DNA of 64,000 bases from Abyssicoccus albus (GCF_003815035.1 NZ_RKRK01000003.1:62001-126000); one strand, 5' to 3'; positions 39,028 to 48,791 are shown, counted from the stretch's first letter. The notes: generated by a model from the letters alone, not told the origin. Program-made: numbers and translations.

Positions 39028-39111
39028 ATGAAGAGAATATTAATTAGATTAATTCCAGTCGTTTTACCAATGATTATTAACTATTTCAAAGGTCAAAAAA
39101 AAGCTAAATAA
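39028..39111 (+). CDS. Putative 27-residue membrane peptide
   Basis: ATG plus 26 codons encode a basic N-terminus (MKRILIRLI), a short hydrophobic stretch (PVVLPMIINYF) and a lysine-rich end (KGQKKAK). GTGAGGT lies at a suitable distance upstream. A clear terminator follows at 39125. It sits 57 bases after hemQ and may be read from the same transcript. I do not recognise the family; it could be a small membrane-acting peptide. Confidence 0.5.
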   Translation: MKRILIRLIPVVLPMIINYFKGQKKAK

Positions 39112-39124
39112 AAATAGATTATGA

Positions 39125-39150
39125 GAGGACATCTGATGATGTCCTCTTTT
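39125..39150 (+). terminator. Terminator after the 27-residue ORF
   Basis: GAGGACATC and GATGTCCTC arms with a TGAT loop, followed by TTTT. Confidence 0.85.
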
Positions 39151-39172
39151 GTTATGGGTGTATTTATTGTCT

Positions 39173-39205
39173 GTATTCAGAGTATTCCCGATTTACTCTG
39201 ATTAC
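39173..39205. repeat. Single hairpin unit of the 6.69-kb array type
   Basis: GTATTCAGAGTA and TACTCTGATTAC flank a nine-base loop. The arms are identical to those in the array at 6691-6967, but here there is one unit without its linker. It lies downstream of the small ORF terminator. Confidence 0.85.
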
Positions 39206-39279
39206 CTTACAAAAAACCTTTAAACATTCATTCTGAATTGTTATAATTATTTGCAAACGATTACAAAAGGAGTTTTAAT

Positions 39280-40875
39280 ATGTCATCCCATCAAATCAAA
39301 AAAGCTCACGATATGTTATGGACAGATCATTATAGAACGAAAGGATTACTCAAGTTTTTCTCCAAACAACCTGAATCTAACTTAAATGATGGCCCTAGCT
39401 ACAATACATTCCAATTGATAGGATTAGTATTAGGGCCTCTTCTTTTCCTACTCACATTATTATTTTTCCGACCTGCAAACCTTGAGATGCCAGCAATTTT
39501 TGTCTTAGCTTCAACCCTATGGATTGCAACATGGTGGATTACAGAAGCAATTCCAATTCCAGTGACTTCATTGCTTCCTCTTGTACTATTTCCGATGGGG
39601 AATGTAATGGATAGTGGCACAGTATCTAGCTCATACGGAAATGATATTATTTTCTTATTCATGGGTGGTTTTATTATCGCCATTGCAATGGAACGTTGGA
39701 ATTTACATACACGTATCGCATTAAATATTATCAATTTTATCGGTACAACAACATCTCGTATAATCCTTGGCTTCATGCTTGCAACAGGGATTATGAGTAT
39801 GTTCGTATCGAACACTGCTGCAGTAATGATTATGGTTCCGATCGGGCTTGCTTTAATTCTAGAAGCTGAAACCTTATCCGATGGTAAAAACTCGTCCAAC
39901 ATTAAAAAGTTCGAGAAAACTTTACTCTTTGCAATCGGATACGCTGGGACCATTGGTGGACTTGGTACACTCATTGGAACGCCACCTTTAATTTTACTTG
40001 CAGGACAAGCGAAAGAATTATTTGATATTGAAATATCATTCGCACAATATATGCTAGTTGGTGTGCCAGCAAGTATTACCTTACTTATCATTACTTGGTT
40101 GTATTTACATTTCTTTAGATTCAAATCAACCATGACTCAGTTACCAGGTGGTTCTCGAGTCATTAAAACTGAGCTTCAAAAGTTAGGTAAAATTACGAGA
40201 GAAGAAACGATTGTATTATGTATATTCTTACTTGCTGCATTTTTGTGGATTGTTCGAGGATTCTTTTTTCAAAATTTCGAAGCGTTACAACTTGTTAAAG
40301 ATGGAACAATCGCCATGTTTATCAGTATTTTATTCTTCATCATTCCAACTAGAAAAAAGCCAGGTAGAATATTAGACTGGTCTGTTGTAAAAGATATTCC
40401 ATGGGGCGTGCTACTGTTATTCGGTGGTGGTTTGGCACTTGCGAGTGGAATTAGTGAATCAGGCCTTGATGTATGGCTAAGTGAACAATTGAAGAACTTA
40501 AACGGTATGAACATTGTCCTTATTATTATCGTGATTACATTGTTCGTATTATTCTTAACTGAAATCACATCAAACACAGCAACGGCGACGATGATATTGC
40601 CATTACTTGGCGCATTAAGTGTGGCGATTGATGTTCATCCATTAGCCGTAATGTTACCTGCTGCAATGGCGGCCAATTGCGCATTCATGTTACCCGTTGG
40701 GACTCCACCGAACGCTATTATATTTGGAACAAATAAATTAACGATTCAAGACATGGCGAAAACTGGATTCTTACTGAATTTAATCGCCTGCGTTCTGATT
40801 ATATTAATCGTATTATTCTGGTTCCCAATTGTTTTTGGACTAGAGCTAACACCATTCCCAGAGTCATTGAAATAA
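39280..40875 (+). CDS. SLC13-family (DASS) sodium/dicarboxylate transporter
   Basis: A Na+-coupled importer of C4-dicarboxylates or related anions (SdcS-like), 531 residues and about eleven or twelve membrane segments. The two SNT motifs of the ion-binding site are visible: MFVSNTAAVMIMVPI near residue 180 and TEITSNTATATMILPLLG near 430. The following MLPVGTPPNAIIFGT is typical. A hydrophilic N-terminus of about 45 residues precedes the first helix. AAAGGAG precedes the ATG. It is monocistronic. Confidence 0.92.
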   Translation: MSSHQIKKAHDMLWTDHYRTKGLLKFFSKQPESNLNDGPSYNTFQLIGLVLGPLLFLLTLLFFRPANLEMPAIFVLASTLWIATWWITEAIPIPVTSLLPLVLFPMGNVMDSGTVSSSYGNDIIFLFMGGFIIAIAMERWNLHTRIALNIINFIGTTTSRIILGFMLATGIMSMFVSNTAAVMIMVPIGLALILEAETLSDGKNSSNIKKFEKTLLFAIGYAGTIGGLGTLIGTPPLILLAGQAKELFDIEISFAQYMLVGVPASITLLIITWLYLHFFRFKSTMTQLPGGSRVIKTELQKLGKITREETIVLCIFLLAAFLWIVRGFFFQNFEALQLVKDGTIAMFISILFFIIPTRKKPGRILDWSVVKDIPWGVLLLFGGGLALASGISESGLDVWLSEQLKNLNGMNIVLIIIVITLFVLFLTEITSNTATATMILPLLGALSVAIDVHPLAVMLPAAMAANCAFMLPVGTPPNAIIFGTNKLTIQDMAKTGFLLNLIACVLIILIVLFWFPIVFGLELTPFPESLK

Positions 40876-40878
40876 AGA

Positions 40879-40914
40879 AAACGTGTCTATTATAAATAAT
40901 AGACACGTTTTTTT
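40879..40914. terminator. Bidirectional terminator between convergent genes
   Basis: AAACGTGTCTATTAT and its inverse flank two bases, with T residues on both strands. It serves the SLC13 gene and the ykvI-like gene, overlapping the latter's stop. Confidence 0.85.
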
Positions 40915-41986
40915 AAGCCTTTTTACGCTTCTTTAAGTACGTATGATATAACATGAAATAGAAAATATGTGAAAGTCCAAAGAATAATCCGACAATACCG
41001 ATATATTTATAAACAATTCCGATGAGATCAACAAATCCGATAAAGCTTAAGCCGTATCCAACTAATAGACTAATTGCTCCAATTAACTTGTATTTCATCG
41101 TTCCAAATTCTCCGAATCGAACGGTATAAGCGAAACTTAATCCAAGTGCCGTGTTATAAATCGCAAGTAACATTATGACACTAATAATCAATCCAAATGT
41201 TGGGTGAATATCTTTCGCTAACTGTAACATTGGTAAGTCCACTGAGTTCGCCATTTCAAGCTCTGCCAATATTGACGTATTAATAATGGCAAGTAGTACC
41301 ATTAACGATATTGCACCGAGAATAACACCGATAATAGATTGCAATTTCCCTTCTTTACCTTCGTAGGATCCAATCGTTGCCATAAAGGCGAAAGCTGTTG
41401 CAATTGTAAATCCTGCGTAGTTTATACCATCCCATATTGCTGATCCTGATGAAGCATTTTCAGGTTGAGCCGTTTGGTCAACTGTTGAAAAGTCGATATC
41501 TCCACCGAAAATTTGGAATAATGCAATACCAACGACCATCATCGTTAATAATGGAGTAATGAACCCAAGTGCTGTCAAAATCTTATTAAATGGCAGTTGT
41601 AATGAAATGAATACAACGATAACTATTAATAATGTTCCAAGCCACGTCGGTACACCGAAACTTTCTCTTAACGTCGACCCTCCACCAGCAACAACGACAA
41701 TGACGATACAGTAATAAATTAGACTTAATAATAAATCAAAAAAAGCACCAAATTTAAAACCGTAAATCACTTTCATTGATTTCTCATGATCTTCACTTTG
41801 ATAACGCGTACCAAACTCAGCAATTGCCAATGCTGACAATATAAATACAATACTTGATACAAAAATTCCTATGTAACTATCCATTCCATGGTTAGAGAAG
41901 AATTTCAACGCCTCTTGACCTGTTGAAAAACTTGCTCCTACGATAACACCAATTAATGCAAACATCACCTTGATGGTTGTTCTCAT
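40913..41986 (-). CDS. ykvI: YkvI family membrane protein
   Basis: A 357-residue polytopic protein with about ten membrane segments, related to the APC/LeuT-type carriers but of unknown substrate. The start FALIGVIVGASFSTGQEALKFF is the family signature. GGAGTGA precedes the ATG. It is monocistronic and convergent with the SLC13 gene. A transporter role is inferred from fold only. Confidence 0.85.
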   Translation of the reverse strand: MRTTIKVMFALIGVIVGASFSTGQEALKFFSNHGMDSYIGIFVSSIVFILSALAIAEFGTRYQSEDHEKSMKVIYGFKFGAFFDLLLSLIYYCIVIVVVAGGGSTLRESFGVPTWLGTLLIVIVVFISLQLPFNKILTALGFITPLLTMMVVGIALFQIFGGDIDFSTVDQTAQPENASSGSAIWDGINYAGFTIATAFAFMATIGSYEGKEGKLQSIIGVILGAISLMVLLAIINTSILAELEMANSVDLPMLQLAKDIHPTFGLIISVIMLLAIYNTALGLSFAYTVRFGEFGTMKYKLIGAISLLVGYGLSFIGFVDLIGIVYKYIGIVGLFFGLSHIFYFMLYHTYLKKRKKA

Positions 41987-42327
41987 ATACGTTACTTCAC
42001 TCCTGATTATATGTTTTTCTAAATCGTCACAATTTTAAGTTTATCATGATATACAATGTATTCCAAATAATGTTCAAATAATTACAAACACGTTGTAATA
42101 GCAATATCATTAACGGGAATCGATGATGATGAAGATCTGTATTTATACCAGATAGATACTACACCTTATATGTATTATTTTAAAATACACATACGTTTGT
42201 TCAAAAATTTTTATTCTACATCACGTAGACGCTTACATTGCTTATATAATTACTTTTTTATAAATACACATTTATTCTCTAAATGATTCGTGACTTGTAT
42301 TTCTATATATACATGATATTATATAAC

Positions 42328-42333
42328 TATAAT
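42328..42333 (+). promoter_or_regulatory. -10 box of the ldh-lctP promoter
   Basis: TATAAT at 42328-42333, with a poor -35 region upstream. The predicted start falls within the Rex operator. I see no gene in the 380 bases from 41987 to 42367 apart from this control region. Confidence 0.55.
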
Positions 42334-42335
42334 AA

Positions 42336-42353
42336 TTGTGAAATTTATCACAT
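42336..42353. promoter_or_regulatory. Rex operator at ldh
   Basis: TTGTGAAATTTATCACAT matches the Rex consensus TTGTGAAWWWWTTCACAA with two mismatches in the second half. It overlaps the expected transcription start and ends next to the ribosome site of ldh. Rex represses fermentation genes until NADH rises; action here is inferred. Confidence 0.78.
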
Positions 42354-42355
42354 AG

Positions 42356-43315
<960 letters not shown>

Positions 43316-43326
43316 GAGTGTAAATT

Positions 43327-44877
43327 ATGTTAGTAGATTCATTCGATCCATTAGGTAATTTGTATTTATCCAGTGTTGTCGCAGCGATTCCAATTATTTT
43401 GTTCTTAACGTTACTAACAGTGATGAAAGTAAAGGGAATCAATGCATCTTGGATTACTTTAGTTGTGACAACACTTATAGCAATGCTAGTTTTTAATTTA
43501 AATTTAGAACAAACATCAGGGAGTATATTGCAAGGTGTAATCATTGGCTTATTCCCTATCGGCTATATTATTACAATGGCCATTTGGCTATACAAAGTAA
43601 CCCTTGAGAGTGGAAAGTTCGACATTATTCAAGACAGTATTATCCAAATCACAGCTGACCAACGTGTACAATTTTTATTAATCGGTTTTTGTTTAAATGC
43701 GTTTCTAGAAGGGGCTGCTGGATTTGGAGTACCTATCGCGATTTGTGCGGTATTACTTGTACAATTAGGTTTCAAACCGTTAGAAGCTGCGATGCTATGT
43801 TTGATCGCCAACGGCTCTAGTGGTGCTTTCGGTGCGATTGGTATACCGGTTGCAATTGTCGATACATTTAATTTAGAAGGTATTTCTGCATTAGAAGTTT
43901 CACAAATGTCTGCATTAACATTACCTATCATTAATTTTGTTATTCCAGCTTTATTAATCTTTATTATCGATGGATTCAAAGGAATTAAAGAAACTTTACC
44001 AGCAATTTTAACAGCATCAATAATATTCACAATCTCACAAGTTGTTATTACAGTATTTATGGGGCCTGAACTTGCTGACATATTCCCAAGTTTATTCGCA
44101 ATGATTGGTATTGCTATTCTTAGTCGATTCTGGCAGCCGAAAAATACGTTTAGACTGTCTGACGAAGAGATTGAAACGAAAGCTCATCCAATCGGTACGA
44201 TTGCAAAAGCTTGGTCACCATTTATCTTATTAACAGTGCTTATTTTAATCTGGTCAGTACCACAAATTGCTGATCTTTTAGCAAAATCAACGGTCACAAT
44301 ACCGTTACCTGGTGGATTAGAGTCACCAATTAATTTAATCGGTGCGACGGGGACAGCTTTATTACTTGCCGTTATCATTACGATATTAACTTCGCCAACG
44401 GTCAGTATCGGAGAAGGCTTCAACCTATTGATGAAATCCATTAAAGAATTATGGATTCCGATTTTAACAATTTCATTAATCTTGGCGATTGCTAAAGTGA
44501 CAACTTATAGTGGTATGATTGCAGCACTCGGACAAGTTGCTTCAAAAACTGGCGCAATTTTCCCACTACTCTCTCCAGTACTCGGTTGGATTGGTGTCTT
44601 CATGACAGGATCAGTAGTGAATAACAATACGTTATTTGCAGGAATTCAAGCAACTGCTGCAAGTAATATGGGCGTTAACGGAAATCTTCTCGTTGCTGCT
44701 AATACAGTCGGTGGTAGTATTGGTAAACTAATTTCACCACAATCGATTGCCATCGCAACCGCAGCTGTTAATAAAACAGGTGAAGAATCTGCATTACTCA
44801 AAATGACAATGAAATATAGTATTGCCCTATTAATCTTCTTATGTATTTGGACATTCGCATTGACAATGTTTATGTAA
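43327..44877 (+). CDS. lctP: L-lactate permease (LctP family), ldh-linked
   Basis: A polytopic lactate/H+ symporter of 516 residues. Family signatures are FLEGAAGFGVPIAICAVLL near residue 135, SSGAFGAIGIPVAI and GVFMTGSVVNNNTLFAGIQ. It is the second gene of the ldh operon. A second, divergent homologue lies at 54012-55598 beside lutABC. Several long antisense reading frames here are codon artefacts. Confidence 0.93.
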   Translation: MLVDSFDPLGNLYLSSVVAAIPIILFLTLLTVMKVKGINASWITLVVTTLIAMLVFNLNLEQTSGSILQGVIIGLFPIGYIITMAIWLYKVTLESGKFDIIQDSIIQITADQRVQFLLIGFCLNAFLEGAAGFGVPIAICAVLLVQLGFKPLEAAMLCLIANGSSGAFGAIGIPVAIVDTFNLEGISALEVSQMSALTLPIINFVIPALLIFIIDGFKGIKETLPAILTASIIFTISQVVITVFMGPELADIFPSLFAMIGIAILSRFWQPKNTFRLSDEEIETKAHPIGTIAKAWSPFILLTVLILIWSVPQIADLLAKSTVTIPLPGGLESPINLIGATGTALLLAVIITILTSPTVSIGEGFNLLMKSIKELWIPILTISLILAIAKVTTYSGMIAALGQVASKTGAIFPLLSPVLGWIGVFMTGSVVNNNTLFAGIQATAASNMGVNGNLLVAANTVGGSIGKLISPQSIAIATAAVNKTGEESALLKMTMKYSIALLIFLCIWTFALTMFM

Positions 44878-44926
44878 TAATCAAAAATCATTTGATATAA
44901 AATTGAATAATACTAGAAATAAAAGA

Positions 44927-45028
44927 AGCGATAAAATTTGATGATTATCAAATTTTATCGCTATTTCTTTACTTTATTAAGGATTTTAGTTCTGTAAGCA
45001 GAGTATTTCTCATTTACTCTGCTTACAG
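44927..45028. repeat. Composite two-palindrome element, second copy
   Basis: Palindrome 1 has 16-base arms (44927-44942 and 44947-44962; AGCGATAAAATTTGAT). After a 31-base linker, palindrome 2 has 14-base arms CTGTAAGCAGAGTA and TACTCTGCTTACAG (44992-45005, 45015-45028) with a nine-base loop. The same architecture, linker length and most linker bases occur at 6628-6723. Three stem positions differ, each with the matching change in the other arm. It follows lctP and precedes a convergent gene. Confidence 0.88.
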
Positions 45029-45117
45029 AAAAAAGTCTTTTATTATATTCTTGCCATTACTTCCATTATATAATAGTGTCATTTTCATCAGCTTGGAATA
45101 AATAAAATATTTGTCAC

Positions 45118-45837
45118 TTATATACCTCTATTTTTTTCATCAATCGGGGTAATATGTTTCTTAATGGGTTCATCGAGTTCAAAGAATGGTTGTATATCTT
45201 GAACGTATTCTAGAACACCCATGAATTCATCATCGTCATCAAATACACCTTTGTATGTGACGAAAATAAACTCATCTCCTTTTTTAAACCACATATGCTC
45301 TTTCTCTTTTTGCTTTGATTCTAACTGTCTTATAATTTGCATCACTTTCCCCATACTTTTCGGAGGATGACAATTGGCTACGTGACGGCCAATAGAAATT
45401 GGTGTACGTATAAACATCATATCTTTAGACTCAACGATATCATTAAAGTATTTGAATAAACCATTACGATCAACGAACGTTAATTCTAACGGAATATTAT
45501 CCAAAATTAAATCTACTTCTTTCAACGTCAAATACCCTTGGCCAATTTTATGTTGTTCACTATGGTCCAATTGTTCTTTCTTTGATATATGTTGTGACTT
45601 ATCGACGTGCACAGCGTAACCGAACGCTTCACTCTCAGCATCAATTGCTTTAAAGTCTTCTATCGTAAACAATTGATTGACAATCGGGAACAGTAAGTAA
45701 TGTTCGAAGTCTAACATATTTTGAAATGCTTCTATAAATTGGTTCTTACTCATTTCAATATGCCTTGATTCTAACTCACCAATTCTGACACTTCTATTTT
45801 CTAACGCTTTGAAGTAAGCTCTAACATCATCATCCAT
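45118..45837 (-). CDS. DUF438 protein, C-terminal part (hemerythrin end plus PAS domain) after an in-frame TGA
   Basis: This 239-residue frame is the second piece of a gene cut by TGA at 45841-45843. It begins MDDDVRAYFK, where intact DUF438 proteins continue from a conserved tryptophan. It holds the rest of the hemerythrin-like helix bundle (FEHYLLFPIV) and a PAS sensor domain (LDNIPLELTFVDRNGLFKYF, then IGRHVANCHPPKS). The ATG is six bases after the stop; no good ribosome site precedes it, so any expression would need reinitiation or read-through. The intact protein is a predicted cytosolic redox or gas sensor. Confidence 0.7.
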   Translation of the reverse strand: MDDDVRAYFKALENRSVRIGELESRHIEMSKNQFIEAFQNMLDFEHYLLFPIVNQLFTIEDFKAIDAESEAFGYAVHVDKSQHISKKEQLDHSEQHKIGQGYLTLKEVDLILDNIPLELTFVDRNGLFKYFNDIVESKDMMFIRTPISIGRHVANCHPPKSMGKVMQIIRQLESKQKEKEHMWFKKGDEFIFVTYKGVFDDDDEFMGVLEYVQDIQPFFELDEPIKKHITPIDEKNRGI

Positions 45838-45840
45838 TCG

Positions 45841-46311
45841 TCACATCGTCCGTGTAAGACTATTCACTTGATAACGTTCTAATATTGGGAAAAATAATTT
45901 CTCTTTACGATTGTAATGTGCATTAAATCGTTTAATTTCTTTGATTAACCCGTTCAATTCATTAGATAATTGACCTTTCACTAAATCTAAATCAACGAGT
46001 GGATTCAAATGATTGAGCTGCGCTCTGAATAGTTCATTTTCCTCTTTCATTAGCTGGAGTGGATGATGCATCCAACCTTGATGGTTGAATGTCAGTAAGT
46101 CAGGCTCTATATGCTTTATAAACTCATTTAAAAATAATGTCACATCTTTGATTTTGACATTCTTATTCATTTCGAACACGTTCAATGTTGCGAGCAATAT
46201 ATCTATCGTCGATTCATCTTCTAACTTTGTGATTAAGATATGATTTTGTAATTCATTCGCTTTTAATTTATCCATCAATAGATGGATTGTCTGTATGAGT
46301 GGTGTATTCAT
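45841..46311 (-). CDS. DUF438 protein, N-terminal part truncated by an in-frame TGA
   Basis: About 156 residues covering the DUF438 domain (LLMDKLKANELQNH and onward) and the first helices of a hemerythrin-like domain (FNAHYNRKEKLFFPILERYQV). It ends ...LTRTM then TGA; the next codons in the same frame are CGA ATG GAT GAT, continuing the family sequence. A TGG-to-TGA change is the simplest explanation. The start at 46311 follows AAGGGTGA; the 35-codon upstream extension lacks a site. In-frame neighbours suggest a recent lesion or leaky stop (UGA followed by C). Confidence 0.7.
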   Translation of the reverse strand: MNTPLIQTIHLLMDKLKANELQNHILITKLEDESTIDILLATLNVFEMNKNVKIKDVTLFLNEFIKHIEPDLLTFNHQGWMHHPLQLMKEENELFRAQLNHLNPLVDLDLVKGQLSNELNGLIKEIKRFNAHYNRKEKLFFPILERYQVNSLTRTM

Positions 46312-46442
46312 TTTATCACCCTTAAAGTAGTATTTTATATGTATATTATAACGTATAATAAGTCCTTTTATTGAAGCGTTTGTGTCGATTTCATCACAAT
46401 CAGTAATTGAACACATAAAGAATGATTATAAAAATGAGTAAT

Positions 46443-46475
46443 AAAAAGCCGAGCATATACATAATATATACTCGG
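46443..46475 (-). terminator. Terminator of the thioesterase gene
   Basis: CCGAG and CTCGG, extended by AT-rich pairs, form a hairpin followed on the minus strand by TTTTTAT. Confidence 0.75.
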
Positions 46476-46495
46476 GAATTTTCATGGTGATTTAT

Positions 46496-47011
46496 TTAAT
46501 TATTTTCCATAAATTTAGTTAAGTACTTGATTGTCCCTTTCGTTTGAATCCTTCTATCTTGTCTAGTATTCACACGAGCTTCTGACGTTTCATACAACCA
46601 CTTCTCTACTTCAGTTTCTGGGTATACCTTCGGTAATTGTCTCTTCGTTCCATCATCATTAATTGCGACAAACGTTAAAAAGCTTAACGCAGCAAGACTA
46701 GATTTATGATCCTTTGGATCATCTACACGTATTTGCACACAAATTTCCATTGACGATCTCCCGACATAAGATACGACCCCTTCGTAAGTAACGATATCAC
46801 CTGTTCTAATTGGTTTAATGAAGTCGATAGAGTCAATCGATGCCGTGACACAGTTAATACCACTATGTTTCATTGCAGTGATTGCAGCGACTTCATCCAT
46901 ATTTGCCATGATTTTACCACCGAACATCGTATTCAAATGATTCGTATGCTCTGGAAAGACTTGTGTGGATTTAATTGATTTTGATTTTGACATTGGGACT
47001 TTGTTTTCCAT
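46496..47011 (-). CDS. Acyl-CoA thioesterase, hotdog fold
   Basis: A cytosolic thioester hydrolase of about 171 residues. The hotdog core is seen in HLNTMFGGKIMANMDEVAAITAM near residue 25, with the catalytic Asp/Glu in MDEVAA, and in DFIKPIRTGDIVTYEG near 65. Similar to the YkhA-type acyl-CoA thioesterases of Firmicutes. The start at 47011 (MENKVPMSK) is chosen over a GTG at 47026. It is a lone gene with its own terminator. Confidence 0.87.
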   Translation of the reverse strand: MENKVPMSKSKSIKSTQVFPEHTNHLNTMFGGKIMANMDEVAAITAMKHSGINCVTASIDSIDFIKPIRTGDIVTYEGVVSYVGRSSMEICVQIRVDDPKDHKSSLAALSFLTFVAINDDGTKRQLPKVYPETEVEKWLYETSEARVNTRQDRRIQTKGTIKYLTKFMENN

Positions 47012-47055
47012 ATTGTCACGCTTCACTTTCTCATTTTAATGATTTATTTTCTTTA

Positions 47056-47259
47056 TTATTTAATAATGTTACCTTCCTCATCTGACGGTTTGAAAATGGT
47101 TAATATTCCTTCAATAATTCCTAGAATTTCTGGAATACCTGTCCAGAAGAATAATAAATATAGAACGCCTCTTCCGTTGTTCTTCGCATAGAATTTATGC
47201 AATCCTAATCCGCCGAAAAATATTGCTAACACAATATAAATAATCTTATTTACTTTCAT
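47056..47259 (-). CDS. TM2 domain protein
   Basis: A 67-residue membrane protein with two hydrophobic helices. The TM2 signature FFGGLGLHKFYAKNNGRGVLYLL is clear, followed by a second helix and an acidic tail (KPSDEEGNIIK). The start at 47259 follows AGGAGG at eight bases. Function unknown in bacteria. It lies 44 bases upstream of the thioesterase gene on the same strand and could share its transcript. Confidence 0.85.
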   Translation of the reverse strand: MKVNKIIYIVLAIFFGGLGLHKFYAKNNGRGVLYLLFFWTGIPEILGIIEGILTIFKPSDEEGNIIK

Positions 47260-47314
47260 ATACATGACCTCCTATTTATTATTATCGTTATAATAAATAT
47301 ACCCGGAAGTCACA

Positions 47315-47797
47315 TTATTTAACCATGAAGTTTCTTTTCATGACCATTAATTTACCACGATGGGAGACAATATTTTCTTTATCGATTTTGAACCCAACTT
47401 TTGCATAAGTTTTTTGAGCGGCAATGTTCAATTCATTCACTGCCAATATAACTCCGTCAAGGTCCGCTTCAATTTCTTTCAAAATAAAATCGTCTAACAT
47501 GTCAAAACTTGATTTGGCATACCCTAACTTTCTATGACGCTCATCGATTGAGTAACCTCTAAGTAAAATGACATTATTACGATAACCATACATCTCAGGG
47601 CCTTCATCTAAATGTAAACAAAAGAAACCGACGACAACGTCATCTTTTTGAATGATTATAGGGTAGCGATTCTTGTCACCTTCACAATCTCTCACAACGG
47701 TTAACGGATGATCAGTAAATGTTCTATCGTGGAATTGGTATGTGTTTATCGCATCAAAATGGTCTTCCTTTGAATACATTATGAGTTGAATTGTCAT
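47315..47797 (-). CDS. GNAT-family N-acetyltransferase
   Basis: A cytosolic GNAT protein of 160 residues. The acetyl-CoA loop is in LRGYSIDERHRKLGYAKSSFDML near residues 89-110, with ILAVNELNIAAQKTYAKVGFKI forming the usual helix-strand near 130. AAGGGGG precedes the ATG. The substrate is unknown. A hairpin array lies between its start and the next upstream gene, so its promoter must be within or next to that array. Confidence 0.85.
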   Translation of the reverse strand: MTIQLIMYSKEDHFDAINTYQFHDRTFTDHPLTVVRDCEGDKNRYPIIIQKDDVVVGFFCLHLDEGPEMYGYRNNVILLRGYSIDERHRKLGYAKSSFDMLDDFILKEIEADLDGVILAVNELNIAAQKTYAKVGFKIDKENIVSHRGKLMVMKRNFMVK

Positions 47798-47858
47798 GTT
47801 TAAAGCCCCCTTTTTAATGTTTAGATATCATGATTTCTAGACGTTTTCTTCGTTATCA

Positions 47859-48068
47859 TGCGCGTAAATCCAATTTGCGCGCACCATATCACGATTTCTA
47901 GTCGTTTTCTTCGTTATCGTGCGCGTAAATCCAATTTGCGCGCACCATATCACGATTTCTAGTCGTTTTCTTCGTTATCGTGCGCGTAAATTCAATTTGC
48001 GCGCACCATATTGCGATTTCTAGCCGTTTTCTTCGTTATCGTGCGCGTAAAATCAATTTACGCGTACC
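47859..48068. repeat. Tandem hairpin array, four units, exactly 61-bp period
   Basis: TGCGCG starts at 47859, 47920, 47981 and 48042, each 61 bases apart. Most units pair TGCGCGTAAAT with ATTTGCGCGCA around three bases, with one G-U pair. In the fourth unit the G-U moves to another position while pairing is kept. The 36-base linker (TTTCTAGTCGTTTTCTTCG core) is also repeated. It lies between two minus-strand genes, after the lipoprotein gene terminator. Confidence 0.92.
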
Positions 48069-48148
48069 ATATATTTATTCAAATTCAAGATAATTTTATT
48101 ATGAATTGAATAACTTGTCACTAATTATTTTTTTGAAAATTTCAAAAA

Positions 48149-48180
48149 AGAAGCTTAGGACGATTCGTTCTAAACTTCTT
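48149..48180 (-). terminator. Terminator of the lipoprotein gene at 48188
   Basis: AAGAAGTTTAGAACG and the partly matched inverse form an imperfect hairpin on the minus strand, followed by TTTTTT. Confidence 0.7.
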
Positions 48181-48187
48181 CCAAATA

Positions 48188-48703
48188 TTATTTTAATTGC
48201 AAATCGGTAATGCAAGTATTGTCGCCTTCATTTGTCGTGATATCTTTCTCAACAACTTTACCGTCATGCTTCATCGTCACATGATATTGCTTCCCTTTTT
48301 CTAGCCAGAAATCTAAGAATCCATTGTCTGGTGTTGTCATCGTTTCATCGACCACGACTTCACCGTCTTCATCTTCAATAAGCACTTCAATATCTTCTCC
48401 TACAAGCTCCCCTTGGCAACCTGATAGACTATGAATTTCACATGGATGTGTTTCGTTGATATAGGGTGCCATTGAAACAAAAAATTCACTTTCTGGTAAA
48501 TTATATTTCTTCGTTTCTCCATCATTCTCAACCGTTAACGTTTCACTTGAGATTGACGCTGCTTTCACTTCTTTGTTTCCACTCAACTCTTGGACAAGTT
48601 GTTTAATATCATCTGTCTTTGAGGTCTCATTAGACTCATCATTCGAACAACCTTGTAACACGAGTACACTGAACAACACAATCGATATAATTCTCTTCAT
48701 CAT
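48188..48703 (-). CDS. Small lipoprotein of unknown function
   Basis: A 171-residue exported protein. The signal peptide MKRIISIVLFSVLVL ends in the lipobox QGC near residue 19, so it should be anchored to the membrane. Three more cysteines are visible in the mature part (CEIHSLSGC near 100 and NTCITDLQ at the end), unusual for a Gram-positive lipoprotein and possibly disulfide-linked. AAGGAG precedes the ATG. The family is not recognised. It begins about 90 bases after another lipoprotein gene. Confidence 0.7.
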   Translation of the reverse strand: MMKRIISIVLFSVLVLQGCSNDESNETSKTDDIKQLVQELSGNKEVKAASISSETLTVENDGETKKYNLPESEFFVSMAPYINETHPCEIHSLSGCQGELVGEDIEVLIEDEDGEVVVDETMTTPDNGFLDFWLEKGKQYHVTMKHDGKVVEKDITTNEGDNTCITDLQLK

Positions 48704-48791
48704 GACTCTCCTTAATCATTTATATTTATATTCTTATTATAACCATATGAATTAGGATATAATACGTCATGTTATGACAATATGTTGAAGA

